Positions 11,470 through 23,503 of a DNA stretch of 64,000 nucleotides are shown here, piece by piece. The notes below the pieces were generated by a model, which did no database searches, was not told the origin of the DNA, and saw nothing but the letters and a program-made list of their open reading frames with translations. The position numbers were made by a program, and so were the translations under genes. The DNA is taken from assembly GCF_033115175.1 (NCBI RefSeq), contig NC_084827.1, positions 174,407,401 through 174,471,400 on the forward strand, read 5' to 3'. The stretch comes from Lepus europaeus (taxonomy: Eukaryota > Chordata > Mammalia > Lagomorpha > Leporidae). The first letter of the stretch is position 1. The number at the start of each line of letters is the position of its first letter.

Positions 11470-13400
11470 TCCAACAAAGTAAATATCAGGACCAAATGGA
11501 TTTACAGGTGAATTCTACACTTAAAGAAGAATTAATGACAATGCTTCCTAAACTCTCTAACAAAATCAAAGGAAGAAAACTTTCAAACTCTTTTTAAGAG
11601 GCCAGCATCACCCTGACACCAAAGGCAACAACATTACAAAAAATGAAAACTAGAGGCTAATACTTCCAGTGAACTTTGATGAAAAAATGCAAAACAAAAT
11701 ATTAACAAACCAAATTCAGCAGTGTATTAAAGAGATCAAATACCCTGACCAAGTGGGATTTACCCCTGGGATGCAAGGATGGTTCAACATATGCAGATTC
11801 ATCAGCATGATGTACCACACAACGGAATGAAGGAGGAAATCACATTACCATCTCATCGATGCAGGAAAAACATGTAACAAAATTCAGCACCTTTATGAAA
11901 AACAAAACAAACAAACAAACAAAATGTCGACAATCAGGCACACGAAGGAATTTATCTCAATTCTATAAAGGCCTTCTGTGAAAAAGCCCCCAACTGCTAT
12001 TACACTCAGTGATAAAACATGAGATCTTTTAAGACCTGGGACTTAAAATACTATTTCCACTTGTATTCATCATAGCAAGAGAAGTTTTAGCCAGTTAGAA
12101 TATCCAGGAGCAATTTCAACAGAAAAAAAGGAAAAGTGTTCAAATCAGAAAGGAAGTAAAATTATCTCTGCAAATGGCATGATCATAAATCCAGAAAACC
12201 CCAAAACCTCTGCAAAACAGTTGTTAGGGGTAATGGATGAATCCAGCAAAGTTGCAGGATATAAAGTCAGTGAGCAAAAATCAGTGACTTTCTATTCACT
12301 AACAATGAATTATGTAAATGTTTTCAAAATAGCTCATTTACAACAGCATCAAAAAGAATAAAATACTTCGAACAGACTTGACCAAGGAGGTAAAAGATTT
12401 ATAAAGTTAAAAATATAGAACATTAATGAAAGAAAGTAGATATAAATAAATAGAAATATATGCATGTTCATGGATTAAAAGACTTCATATTCTTAAAATA
12501 TCTATATCTCAAAGCAATCTACCCATTCAATAGAATTCCTACCAAAATCTGCATGGCGGTGTTTACAGAAATAGAAAAAATGTGAAACCTCAAAAAATCA
12601 CCAAAACAATTTTAAACAGGAAGAACAAAGCTGGCAGCATCACAATTAGTGGTTTCAAAAATAGATTACAGTTCCAGTGATCAAAACAGTATGGTAGCGC
12701 CATAAAAACAGACATATCAATCGATGGGAAAGGATAGAGAGCTGATCTTTGACAGGAGTGCCAAGAATATCTGTCGGGGCAGGATTCAATGAATGATGCT
12801 GGGGAAGCTTGGGTATATGTATGCTGAAGAATGCAATTGGACCTCTTACACTGCTCAGAACAACGAGCTCAGAACGGATTGAAACCTTACATGGAAGACT
12901 TGAGACCGTAACCTTCTAGAAGACAGCACAGGGGAAAGCTTCTGGACACTGGCCTTCGCAACTGCTTCTTACATGTGACCCCAAAAGCAAACACAGACAA
13001 GTGGGATTTTAGCAACCCCAAAAGCTCCTGGACACTGGCCTTCGCAACTGCTTCTTACATGTGACCCCAAAAGCAAACACAGACAAGTGGGATTATAGCA
13101 ACCCCAAAAGCTTCTGGACACTGGCCTTCGCAACTGCTTCTTACATGTGACCCCAAAAGCAAACACAGACAAGTGGGATTATAGCAACCCCAAAAGCTTC
13201 TGGACACTGGCCTTCGCAACTGCTTCTTACATGTGACCCCAAAAGCAAACACAGACAAGTGGGATTTTAGCAACCCCAAAAGCTTCTGCACAACAAAAAG
13301 AAACAATCAGCCTAATGGAAACACCATCTTCAGAGCAGGAGAAAATATTTGCAAGCCATGTATCTGATCAAGGGCTAATACCAGGTTACCTGAGGAACTT
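11470..13400 (+). mobile_element. L1 ORF2 fragment with internal tandem duplication
   Basis: Plus-strand translation in changing frames recovers L1 reverse-transcriptase landmarks: a region matching 'GMQGWFN' near 11770-11800, thumb and C-terminal segments at 12160-12960, and the 'tatctgatcaagggctaat' segment near 13360. Stops and frameshifts are frequent, so it is dead. A four-copy 86-bp repeat (12938-13281) interrupts it. Neither the 5' end nor a poly(A) end is present. Confidence 0.85.
12938..13281. repeat. 86-bp tandem repeat, four copies inside L1
   Basis: The unit start (gcttctggacactggcc or gctcctgg...) recurs at 12938, 13024, 13110 and 13196, and a fifth start at 13282 runs into the normal L1 continuation. 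The period is exactly 86 bp. Copies differ at only about two or three positions (gcttc/gctcc; gggattt/gggatta). 86 is not a multiple of 3, so the array also shifts the ORF2 frame. The minus-strand open frames with repeated FGVTCKKQLRR are by-products. Confidence 0.97.
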
Positions 13401-13634
13401 CACACCTCCTGATGCAATCACATCAAATTAGGATCTTCCCTAACTGCTTACTTTTAGCTCAATTATCGTCTTACGGCTCTCTCTCCATTTTCTGAGACAC
13501 AGGGGTTAGGTGAAGCTTAACACGAATGTTTAGGTGCAGTGCAAAGTGTAGCATGGAACTATAAATTGAATGAATGTCACAACTGCCCCATGCAAGTTGA
13601 TTGCCTCCTAAAGTAAGTTCCTCTATTTTGATGT

Positions 13635-14065
13635 GTTATCACCTATATTCATATCGTAGGGCCCCTTTAATGAAATACCACATACTGGGTGCCTTAGAAC
13701 AACAAATGGTCACTACCTCACAGTTACAGAGGTCCAGAGGCCCCAAATCTAGACAGCAGCCTCTGAAGCTGGGAAGGAGCCCATCCTAGACTCTGGAAAC
13801 CTCAGAATGGCTGTCGTCTTCCTGTGTCCTCACAAGCATCGTGTGTGTGTGCGTGTGTGCGTGTGCGTGCGTGCATGCGTGTGTACAAGCTTCCCTATTG
13901 TAGCCAGATACCAGGCAGACCGGATCAAGAACTGGACCTTCTACAGTAGGACTTCATCTTGAATAATTATACCTACAATGACCTTATTTCCAAAAAAAAA
14001 AAAAAGAGGTCACATTCTATGAATGTGCATGAAGTATTAGATTCAGCATGCTAGACTAAAATCAA
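13635..14065 (-). mobile_element. MaLR-type LTR relic
   Basis: Plus-strand text (aataccacatactgggtgcc, cttcctgtgtcctcacaagc, caatgaccttatttcc, ggtcacattctatgaatg) matches the antisense of widespread mammalian MaLR/MLT-type LTRs. It includes a GT/GC microsatellite (13838-13885) and an A14 run at 13993. Subfamily not assigned. Confidence 0.5.
13838..13885. repeat. Imperfect (GT)n/(GC)n microsatellite
   Basis: Alternating purine-pyrimidine run gtgtgtgtgtgcgtgtgtgc and onward, ending gcatgcgtgtgtac. Z-DNA-prone. Confidence 0.9.
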
Positions 14066-14130
14066 AGATCTTGAAATTCAAACAGACATTTGCCTTCTCC
14101 TTACCCAGTTTCACACACACAAAAGTTTAT

Positions 14131-14235
14131 AGGGCCAGTGCTATGGCACAGCGGGTAACACTGACACCTGCAGTGACGGCATTCCGTATGGGCATCCATT
14201 CAAGGCCCAGCTGTCCTCCTCTGATCCAGCTTCCT

Positions 14236-14272
<37 letters not shown>

Positions 14273-14308
14273 CTCTGCCTTTCAAATAAATATATAAATC
14301 TTTTTTAA
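14131..14308 (+). mobile_element. CSINE, internally deleted
   Basis: Head agggccagtgctatggcaca followed by only part of the body, then (CT)n, tctgcctttcaaataaatat and an A/T tail. About half normal length because much of the central body is missing. It lies directly upstream of the DEK retrocopy. Confidence 0.85.
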
Positions 14309-14359
14309 AATGTTTGCAGTGTCAATCACAGGTCACTAAAAGTCTTTCGCTGACATTTG

Positions 14360-17131
14360 TTTATTATGTTTGAAGTTTATCCCGCTCTCCTTCCCTTGTT
14401 GATTCGGGGAAGCGGAGCGGGCGGCGCGAGCGTCACGCCAGACCGCGGCCCGCACGCCTTCGCCTCCCTGAGGGCCTCCGGAGCCTCCCGGAGCCTCCTT
14501 GTACCTCGCGCGCCAGGCCCGCGGCGGCCAGGACCTAGCGAGGGCACCACCGCCCAGCCCGCGTCCGAGAAGGAGCCCGACATGCCCGGCCCGAGAGAGG
14601 AGAGCGAGGAGGAGGACGAAGACGACGAAGAGGAGGATGAAGAGGAGGAGAAAGAAAAGAGTCTCATCGTGGAAGGCAAGAGGGAAAAGAAAAAAGTAGA
14701 GAGGTTGACAATGCAAGTCTCTTCCTTACAAAGGGAGCCATTTACAATTGCACAAGGAAAGGGGCAGAAACTTTGTGAAATTGAAAGGATACATTTCTTT
14801 CTAAGAAAACAGATGAACTTAGAAATCTACACAAACTGCTTTACAATAGACCAGGCACAGTGTCCTCATTAAAGAAGAATGTGGGTCAGTTTAGTGGTTT
14901 TCCATTTGAAAAAGGAAGTATTCAGTATAAAAAGAAGGAAGAAATGTTGAAAAAATTTAGAAATGCCATGTTAAAGAGCATCTGCGAGGTTCTTGATTTG
15001 GAGAGATCAGGTGTAAATAGTGAACTAGAGATGGGGATCTTGAATTTCTTAATGCATCCGAAGCCTTCTGGCAAACCATTGCCAAAGTCTAAAAAGACTT
15101 CTAGTAAAGGCAGTAAGAAGGAACGCAACAGTTCTGGAACAACAAGGAAAGCGAAGCGAACCAAATATCCTGAAATTCTGTCAGATGAGTCTAGTAGTGA
15201 TGAAGATGAAAAGAAAAACAAGGAAGAGTCTTCAGAGGATGAAGATAAAGAAAGTGAAGAGGAGCCACCAAAAAAGACTTCAAAAAGAGAAAAACCTAAG
15301 CAGAAAGCTGCTGCGAAAAATAAGAAGTCTGTAAAAAGTGCTAATGGTAAGAGAGCAGACAGCAAGCACCACCAAGAAGAATCAGAACAGTTCCAAGAAA
15401 GAAAGTGAATCTGAAGATAGTTCAGATGATGAACCTTTAATTAAAAAATTGAAGAAACCACCTACAGATGAAGAGTTAAAGGAAACAGTAAAGAAATTAC
15501 TGGCCAATGCTAACTTGGAGGAAGTCACAATGAAGCAGATTTGTAAAGAGGTATATGAAAATTATCCTGCTTATGATTTAACTGAAAGAAAAGATTTCAT
15601 AAAAACAACTGTTAAAGAACTAATTTCTTGAGACTGAGATGACTTGTTCCCATAGATTCGAAGATCTGATTTATACCATTATACCAGCAAAGAGAATGTA
15701 TTTCCTTTTCTAAATCCTTGTTAAGCATTGTGGTAGAACTAAAGTGCTGACCCTTTATTATCTTCAGTGTTAACGTAAAATTGAGCTTGCTGTTTTAAAT
15801 TGCATTTCTATGCAGTTTTTAGTTAAAATTCTTGCATGGCAGTAATTGTTACTTGCTTTTATAGTTGTATTTTGTACATTTTTGATTTCTTTATATATGG
15901 ATATAGATCCTTGAATTGTGGTTTTTAGTGCACTTAATATTAGCTTGCTTAAGACATTCTTTTAATCAGGTAGAACAAAAGTTATTATAACCGGCATTTA
16001 TACATAGACTATTGTGGCATTTAGTACATGAACTATTTTGAATACACATCTCTTCTGTCAGAGTGAAAGCTCCAGTGATGGTGTGTTCATCATGTAACAG
16101 TACACACGCTACAGTTGTCCAGAGGACTAGAATGGAACTTCTCTCCTGCATGTGTATATATGTCAAATTGTCAGCATGACAGAAGTGACAGATGTTATTT
16201 TTGTATTTTTAAAAACCAATTTGTTGTATATAAGGTTTTTTATTTCTTTTGTGCAGATCAGTTTTTAAACTCACATAGGTAGGTGTCTTTCCACTTGTAA
16301 ACGATAAAATGTCAGTGTTGAGCAGTGTGACAGCAGCGAAAGTCAGAATTCAGTGACAGGACAGACAGTTCCCCTGCTTTGCCTTTAAAGTGTCATCAAT
16401 TTGTAGTTTTAGTGTTAACTCTGCAAAAATGTTTGTTGATACATTTTATATTAAGGACAGACCAAAATCAATACGTCAAAGCTTCAAAAACTTTGGGGAG
16501 AGGGGTTACATACAAGCACATTTGGCTTATTAGTAAATGAAACGATTCTTATTAACTGCTTTGCCCATATAAATTGCTCATATTTACAGGAAACTTGATC
16601 ACCCTCATAATGATGATAAAGGAACCAGATAATGGTGCCAGAAATGTTAGGCAGTAGCGGCTATCTCTGACAAAGTATTTCTCAGAAGTGATAATATGCT
16701 TATTTTTACCTTTAAAGAAATTCATTGTATTTGTGTAATTAGGGCTGTTGGGCTTGAAATTTTGGCCAATCAGGATTCTAGGTGATCAGCATATGGACCA
16801 CTCTTGAATGAGACTGATTTTATCTTTTGTCTTAATAAAGTTAGTTAAATAATCTCTAAATCTTAAACTAAAACATGCTGCTATAAAAATCATTTGATAT
16901 ACCAATAGAGTGTTTAAAAATGCATCATAGAACAGAAATATGTAAAACTGATGTTGAATGTGAACAGGTGTTTTCATAGGCTTGACTTGTTTCTTAAGAC
17001 TTTAGGGAAAGTACGTTTAATGAATGGAATAAGTAACTAACGGAAACCTAAGAATTGGCCTTTGATTTTAAATATTCTTACAAACCTTGTCAATAAAAAT
17101 TATAAATCTAAAAATAAAATAAAATAAAATA
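14360..17131 (+). pseudogene. DEK: Processed pseudogene (retrocopy) of DEK
   Basis: DEK is a nuclear chromatin protein that binds and supercoils DNA. This intronless copy keeps a GC-rich leader (from about 14395; the 5' limit is uncertain), the coding region, about 1.5 kb of 3' UTR and a poly(A) remnant (17111-17131, AAAAT units) after an AATAAA near 17094. Three frames are needed to read it. Frame one has the acidic N-terminus (MPGPREESEEE) through KEKSLIVEGKREKKK to CEIERIHFFL, and it breaks at about 14803, where about 7 bp appear to be missing. Frame two (14864-15360) covers SSLKKNVGQFSGFPFEKG and the SAP region, and it breaks at about 15363, where about one base is extra. Frame three (to 15631) has the C-terminal DEK domain ending TTVKELIS. 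The normal ATG near codon 1 is not evident. No introns and no clear TSD. Other possibility: a transcribed retrogene giving short peptides, which I think unlikely. Confidence 0.96.
14395..14600. promoter_or_regulatory. CpG-rich block carried with the DEK retrocopy
   Basis: A dense run of CpG (gcggagcgggcggcgcgagcg and onward) in otherwise AT-rich surroundings. It corresponds to the DEK 5' leader and first codons. It came with the mRNA and was not the original promoter, though CpG-rich retrocopied leaders can act as one. Confidence 0.5.
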
Positions 17132-17231
17132 TCTTGATACATGGGCTTCCTGAATGGTGTCCCTACTGCAAACGCCCATGTGCTTTGCCATTGAAATGAG
17201 CAGGTTAATGGTTCACATAAAAATTCTGTGG

Positions 17232-17364
17232 GTGTGTGGGAGACTCAGAATAAACTCCTGGCTCCTGGCTTCAGCCTGGTCCAGCCCTGGCCATTGCAGC
17301 CATCTGGGGAATGGAAGATTTCTTTCTCTCTGCCTCTCCCTCTCTGTAACTCTGTAACTCTGCC
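17232..17364 (+). mobile_element. CSINE 3' half (5'-truncated)
   Basis: 'gtgtgtgggagactcagaat', ctcctggctcctggcttcag, ccattgcagccatctgggga, then a CT-rich segment and ctgtaactctgcc. The tail runs straight into the GAAA array, which therefore probably expanded from the SINE's A-rich tail. Confidence 0.8.
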
Positions 17365-17745
<381 letters not shown>

Positions 17746-17894
17746 GATTCCATTTGTGGCTCAATCTGAATTCATCATTCTAGTCAGTGAGTTCTATCAT
17801 CCAGATATACATATAGATGTCCTTTCACTATCCAAAGTGTTGCTAAGAGCTTACTTGCATCTCAGAAAAGGTTGAAACATTTAAGATTTGAGAT

Positions 17895-18680
17895 TCACTC
17901 ATTCGTTCATTTGTTTGTTAACCAAACCTTTGCCGCTACACATATTTTGCTAGGTGTTGTCCTGGGTTCTGGAGAGATTGCAGAGGAAAAAGCAGGTAAA
18001 ATACACTCTCCATGGAGCTTACATTCTAGTGATGAGACTCACAGTAAAACCAAAAAATTAATACTGACAAATGCCAGGTGATAAAAGCTATCATAAATAA
18101 ATACCAAGAGGGCACTGGCTAGAGGCAGAATTATAGCCAGGACAGCCAGGGAGGGACTTGACAACTGGATAGGGATCTGCAGACCTGAGAAGAGAGACCC
18201 ATATACATATTGAGGACAAACATCTTTTTTTAAAAAGGATTTTTGTTGTTCTTGTTTACGTATTTGATAGACAGAGTTATAGACAGAGAGAGGGAGAGAC
18301 AGAAAGAGAGGTCTTCCACCCACTGGTTCACTCCCACAATGGCCACAACAACTGGAGCAGGCTGATCCTCCAGGAGCTGTTTCCAGATCTACAACACGGG
18401 TGCAGGGGCCCAAGGACCTGGACCACCTTACACTGCTTTCCCAAGCGCACCAGCAGGGAGCTGGATGGGAAGAGGAGCTGTCGGGATATGAACTGGTGCC
18501 CATGTGGGATGCTGGCACTGCAGGTGGAGGCTTAGCCTACTATGCCACTGGCCTGAAGGACAAGCATCTTCTAACAAAGGAAGTACATAGGAGGTCCAAA
18601 GGTCCTGGGGCAGAGGGGGACAGCCTGATCTGTTCAATGAACAGCAAGAGGACAGAGTGCCCAGAACTGAAGAAGCAAGG
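17895..18680 (-). mobile_element. L2-type LINE fragment interrupted by a CSINE
   Basis: The first part reads ttaaccaaacctttgccgct..ctaggtgttgtcctgggttctgg, gcagaggaaaaagcagg and gagcttacattctagtgatgag. After the CSINE at 18227-18556 the pattern resumes with aaaggtcctggggcagaggg and gaacagcaagaggacagagtg. These are common landmarks of old L2-like elements. Strand is a family-based guess. Confidence 0.5.
18227..18556 (-). mobile_element. CSINE (full length)
   Basis: Minus-strand element with TSD aggacaa[a/g]catctt at 18213-18226 and 18557-18570 (14 bp, one mismatch). It inserted into an L2-type fragment that continues on both sides. Confidence 0.93.
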
Positions 18681-19095
18681 GAAGAAAAAGAAAAGAAGGA
18701 AATTCTGTGGGTCTTGTCACCTGTCACTGACCTACCAGTTGGCTTCTGCCAAAGTCCAAAGAATCTTTAGTCATTGCAGAAATCAGATGAAATTCAAGTT
18801 GTTTTATTTTTTCCCATGAGCCTAGAGCTCTGTGTATATAGACTCCTCTCTGTCTTGGTCTAAACACATTAAATTGTGTCCTCTAAACACATTTATGAGG
18901 TATTAAAGCCTCCTGATTTTTACCTTAACCACTCTCCAAAAGGCAGAAGAAAAGGAACTTGAATTAGTTCCTATTTGGACGGAGTTTCTCCTGTTTAGTG
19001 TGAGAAAAATGCAAATTGTATGATTTCTAGTAGTCATCAAAGGCTCTTTGTGGTGGCTCTTTATTCAGGAATTTATGTTACATGACTTTGTATTT

Positions 19096-19432
19096 TTTTT
19101 ACAGATGTATTATATTTATTTAAAAGAGTAACAGAGATGGGGGCACATAGAGAAACAGAGATCTTCCATTTCCTGGTTCACTCCCCAGATTGCTACTTCA
19201 GCTGGGGCTGGGGCTGGGCCAGGCCAAAGCTGGAAGCCTGGAACTCTGTCAGGGTCTCCCACATGGGTGGCAGGAGCATAAGTGCTTAGATCACCTTCCA
19301 CTGCTCTCCCACGTGCATTAGCAGCAAGCTGGATCACCAGCAGGTACAGCTGGGACTCAAACCAGTGCTCTGATATGGGATACTGGCATCCCAAACAGCA
19401 GCTTATCCTGCCACACCAAGATATTGGCTTCT
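19096..19432 (-). mobile_element. CSINE, diverged
   Basis: T-rich start, 'aaagagtaacagagatgg', ttcactccccagattgctac, ggtctcccacatgggtggca and cagcttatcctgccacacc. More diverged than the TSD-flanked copies. Confidence 0.85.
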
Positions 19433-19451
19433 GTAATTATTTTTAATAAAC

Positions 19452-19580
19452 TCATTAATAGACCAGCAGAGAGACAGACAGTGAGAGACAGAGAGTCCCC
19501 AAATACTGGGTCACTCTCCAAATACCCACCAGTGTGGGATGCAGGTGTCTTAACTGCTGAGATAAATGCCCATTCCTGTA
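19452..19580 (-). mobile_element. CSINE fragment
   Basis: 'gagagacagacagtgagaga', 'ggtcactctccaaataccca' and 'gtgtgggatgcaggtgtctt' are minus-strand CSINE pieces with most of the body deleted. Confidence 0.6.
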
Positions 19581-20602
19581 CGTACTTACTATTCCCCTCC
19601 TCATTCTTAGATTTTACCTTCTGGATTCAGTGTCTGAAGAAAGACCTGAGCTAAAAAAAAAAAAAAAATGTAAAAACAAACCAAAAAAACCACTTAATTC
19701 TCCCAATAAAAAAAAAAGAAAGTTGAAAACATACACTTTCTGACTTAGCAAAACAAAGCAGGCAACCAGAGGTGATACTACAGGACACAGATGCGGGGAA
19801 AGCATCTTTCAAACACCTGCCTTGCGTGCGATTGTAGCTTACCCACTTCATTTAGAAGTTAAAGAGACAGAGAAGAAAATATCCCATATTGGGTTCTCCA
19901 AATCAATTGTGCTTTAACTAAGGCTAATTCAATAATTTGATGGCTTGAAAACCTCGATTAATGACTGCTAAAGTATTTAACAATGGAATCAGAAAATCAA
20001 GCAAGATGACTTTGATCAGTTGAATAATTTGTCTCTCAGTTTGTAGTCATCTAAAGAATTTGACCCTGGATATTTGTTCTAAAATATGCTGAAGCCAAAA
20101 GTCAAAACATCATAATAATTCACAGAAAATTGTTTGATAGGTACAGCCAAAATTGACAGCACTACTTCCAGCTCAGTCATACCACATAAATTCAGCCAGA
20201 TTGAGTCCAATATTTTGCAATTAACTCCTGTAGCGGTCTTTCACTTTTCTTTATATTTGTTCCAACAGGACTATATGATGTGGGAATGCACACCAAGTGG
20301 AAGCTGGGGTCAGATGTTTAATCTGAGAGTGCTGGAATCCAAGCAGAGGTTGAATGTTATCATGTTCAGCCCACAGATCTGAGTCAAGGGTAGAACCAGG
20401 CTGAACCACACATTGCAAAACAGAGCAAAGTTGGGGCACAATGGTTAACAATTACTTCCAAATAGCTGGCTGATGAGTCACATGTAAGACACCAAAATCT
20501 TCTCCTTAGTAAAGACTCAGTTGAGAAATTTGACATAAGGGACAAATTGTTCAAATGATCTGATAATTCTTTATCAATTTGATGAGGGCAAGGGGAATTA
20601 TA
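19581..20602. other. Unassigned sequence
   Basis: AT-rich, with A-runs at 19653-19668 and 19709-19718. No exon or repeat family recognised. Confidence 0.35.
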
Positions 20603-20617
20603 ACAAATACAACAAAC

Positions 20618-20968
20618 TGGCCAGCACCGCAGCTCAATAGGCTAATCCTCCGCCTGTGGTGCTGGCACACCGGGTTCTAGTCCCGGTCGGAGTGCCGGAT
20701 TCTGTCCCGGTTGCCCCTCTTCCAGGCCAGCTCTCTGCTGTGGCCAGGAAGGCAGTGGAGGATGGCCCAAGTGCTTGGGCCCCTGCACCCGCATGGGAAA
20801 CCAGGATAAACACCTGGCTCCTGGCTTCGGATCAGCGCGGTGCGCCAGCCACAGTGCCGGCCACAGTGGCCATTGTGGGGTGAACCAACGGTAAAGGAAG
20901 ACCTTTCTCCTCTCTGTCTCTCTCTCTCTCACTGTCCACTCTGCCTATCAAAAAAAAAAAAAAAAAAA
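20618..20968 (+). mobile_element. CSINE (full length, young)
   Basis: Complete head to A20 tail, with a perfect 15-bp TSD acaaatacaacaaac at 20603-20617 and 20969-20983. The intact A tail and perfect TSD suggest recent insertion. Confidence 0.96.
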
Positions 20969-20983
20969 ACAAATACAACAAAC

Positions 20984-22388
20984 CAAGCTATGCATAGAAA
21001 GACTCCGAGTCATTGAGCTACAGAAATCACATTAATTTTAATAATTTTCTTACATAGACCCTTGTTTGTGGCACCTAATGTGTTAGAAATGTGTTTTGTC
21101 AAAACATTTGCTGCAGGAGGGGAATAGGAAGCGATTGATTCGAGCACAAAAATTTGCAGAACCTACAAATACGTTTTGTAACATTTGCCCTCCCAGATCC
21201 TGAGAATAGCAGAGTCGTGAATGCCTCTGAGAAAGCGAACTGACCTCGCTTCCTTCCCCAAAGAAGAGAAACGCCAGCTTACTCACATGTGCAGCCAGAT
21301 ATTCCGCCTCACTTCCGGATGTATCGGCATTTCTGGTTCCTCCAGAACCCGGCTGTGAGTTCACTGGTCACAGGGCGCAGGGTCAGCATGGTAAACGGTG
21401 AAGCACGCACTGCCATTCTGAGCTAACAGTAGGAGGGAGGCCGAGAGCCTTCCCAGGCTAGGCTGCAGACCCGTAACAACTAACATAGGCTGCATGATCA
21501 GGTGAACAAAGAAGGGCTGTCAGGAAATCAAAAAGTGACAGCCATCAAAGTCTTTTCTCCCACCATGGATGCCCTGAGAGATGGGTAGAAAGCTGTACAC
21601 GATGCTACTCCTCCATTGACAAGGCCATGAAGTGTGGTCTGCTTTGCCTTCTCCGTGGTTGTCACAGTGACTGCAAGTTCACAGACGCAAAAAGCATGAA
21701 TTAAGTCAACTAGGCAGAATTGCAATTGAACCTCAGGCAATGAACCAGTCACACTTTTGGAAAAAGGAAAAATAGTACCCATACTGACTATGAAATTAGT
21801 CACAGAGTACACAAAGCCACACTAGAAAAAAAGACCTTATTTCTTTCTAATCACAGAAAGAAAAAGTGAAGAAATTGGTAGAAGCAGAACAGCATCCCAC
21901 TACCCCTTGGAAGTACCCTCTTGATTGCATCTCACCCTGTTCTAAACATTGTGTGGGGTTCTGACTGACAGACGCAGGGAGAGATGAGCTGCAAGGGGGA
22001 GCAGGAAGTAACGAGGTGGTGGAAAGAACTGTGGGCATGGTGATTCCAGCCAGTGTTGGGGGAACAGAATCTAAACTGCTCAGAAAGGACAACTGCTTGA
22101 TTCTTTCTCCTCACTGTTCTGCATGGTTGCTCTCTCAAAATTAAGACAAGGGCCCAGAGAAGGGCATCTGCTTGTGGCTTTTCTAAAATCCATTTCTCCA
22201 GTCCACTTTCTCTAGAGCTCCTGCTACTTGGGTGAAGCCCAAAACAGGGATGGAAAGAACGTGTAAGCCAGACCTGCAGGACCACGTCATCCCATAGCCC
22301 TGGCCACCTTGAGGGGGCACAGCTGATCTAGGGCACAGCAAGATTTCTCCTAGGACTCCCTCTGAAAATCTTAGGTGAGAACCTAAAG
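20984..22388. other. Unassigned sequence
   Basis: No recognised repeat. Several antisense open frames of 80-117 codons overlap one another and contain no known domain. Not supported as genes. Confidence 0.35.
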
Positions 22389-22390
22389 CC

Positions 22391-22664
22391 AGGACCAGCA
22401 CTGGGACACAGTGGATTAAGCTGCTGCTTGCAAAGATGGCATCCCTTATCAGACTGCAGTTTGGGCCTGACTGCACCACTTTGAATACAGCTTCCTGCTA
22501 ATGCACTTGGGAAGGTCCTTGCCATCAAGGAGAAAGACTAGGATGGAGTTCCTAGCTCCGGGCACCAGTTCTTGGGAGGGAACAAACAGATGGATGAGAT
22601 CTCTTCCTTCCCCTCCCCCCCACTCCCCCTCCCCCTCTCGCAGTCTGTCTTTCAAACAAACAAA
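22391..22664 (+). mobile_element. CSINE, diverged
   Basis: 'aggaccagcactgggacaca', gtggattaagctgctgcttg, cttcctgctaatgcacttgg, a C-rich tract at 22609-22637 and a tail of caaacaaacaaac. A possible short TSD (aacctaaag) lies on both sides. Confidence 0.8.
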
Positions 22665-23200
22665 CCTAAAGAAATAAAAGAACTTAGAGGCATGTTGGGA
22701 CTATGAGAAGCCACGTCCCTAATGGCCAGGTCACTTGACTGCTGCTTCTAGTAACAGGGTGATAACAATTCCAAGAACCGTCAAGGCTTGCTTTCTCAAA
22801 ACATCAAACTCAGCCTGGTTTCGGGTAATCCACATGCCTTGGTCCTGACGTCTAAATCCGACCCACCTTCCTCCCTCAGTTGGATATTCTCTCTTGAAGC
22901 TAACTGTCCCAACCAATTCTGGAGTTTCCATGCACAACATGCTTTCCAGAACCCTCCTTCATTTGGACATTATCTCTGTCTCAAGGCTGACCCTCATTTG
23001 TCCACATCTCTCTTAAAATAGTTTTTGTTAGACTCTAACACACATTGCAGTGACTCACTGAAGTCCTGTTTGCTGCATTCATCTGGGACAGTCCCTGCTT
23101 GGTGTTAGTGCACATCCATTAGGCATGGCCCATGACCCAGACAAGTCCAGGCAACAGACTGTGATGACTGGACTGCCCTGCAGAAAACATAACGCACAGC

Positions 23201-23503
23201 ACTGAGGTCAGCTCTGTGGTGCAGTAGGTTAATCCTCTGCCTGCAGCACCCGCATCCCATATGGACCCTGGTTTCAGTACCAGCTGCCCTTCTTCTGATC
23301 CAGCTCCCTACTAACAGCCTGGGAAAGCAGTGGGGGATGGCCCAAGTCCTCCCTGCACCCACGTGGGAGAGCTGGAAGAAGCTCTTGGCCCAGCTTCAGC
23401 CTTTACGGCCCTCCGGGGAGTGAAGACCTCTCTCTCTCTCTCTGTCCCTCCTTCTCTCTTTCTGTAACTCTGCCTCTCAAATAAATAAATAAACCTTTAA
23501 AAA
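23201..23503 (+). mobile_element. CSINE
   Basis: 'ctgaggtcagctctgtggtg' head, full body, (CT)n, ctgcctctcaaataaataaa tail. No clear TSD. Confidence 0.88.

Noticed and set aside
12938-13281. CRISPR-like regular repeat
   Set aside because: Units are contiguous with no unique spacers and derive from L1 ORF2. The genome is mammalian.
12969-13306. Minus-strand frames with repeated FGVTCKKQLRRPVSRSFWG
   Set aside because: By-product of the 86-bp tandem duplication in an L1 that lies on the plus strand.
14377-15365. Antisense serine- and phenylalanine-rich frames
   Set aside because: Mirror of the acidic and lysine-rich DEK coding sequence.
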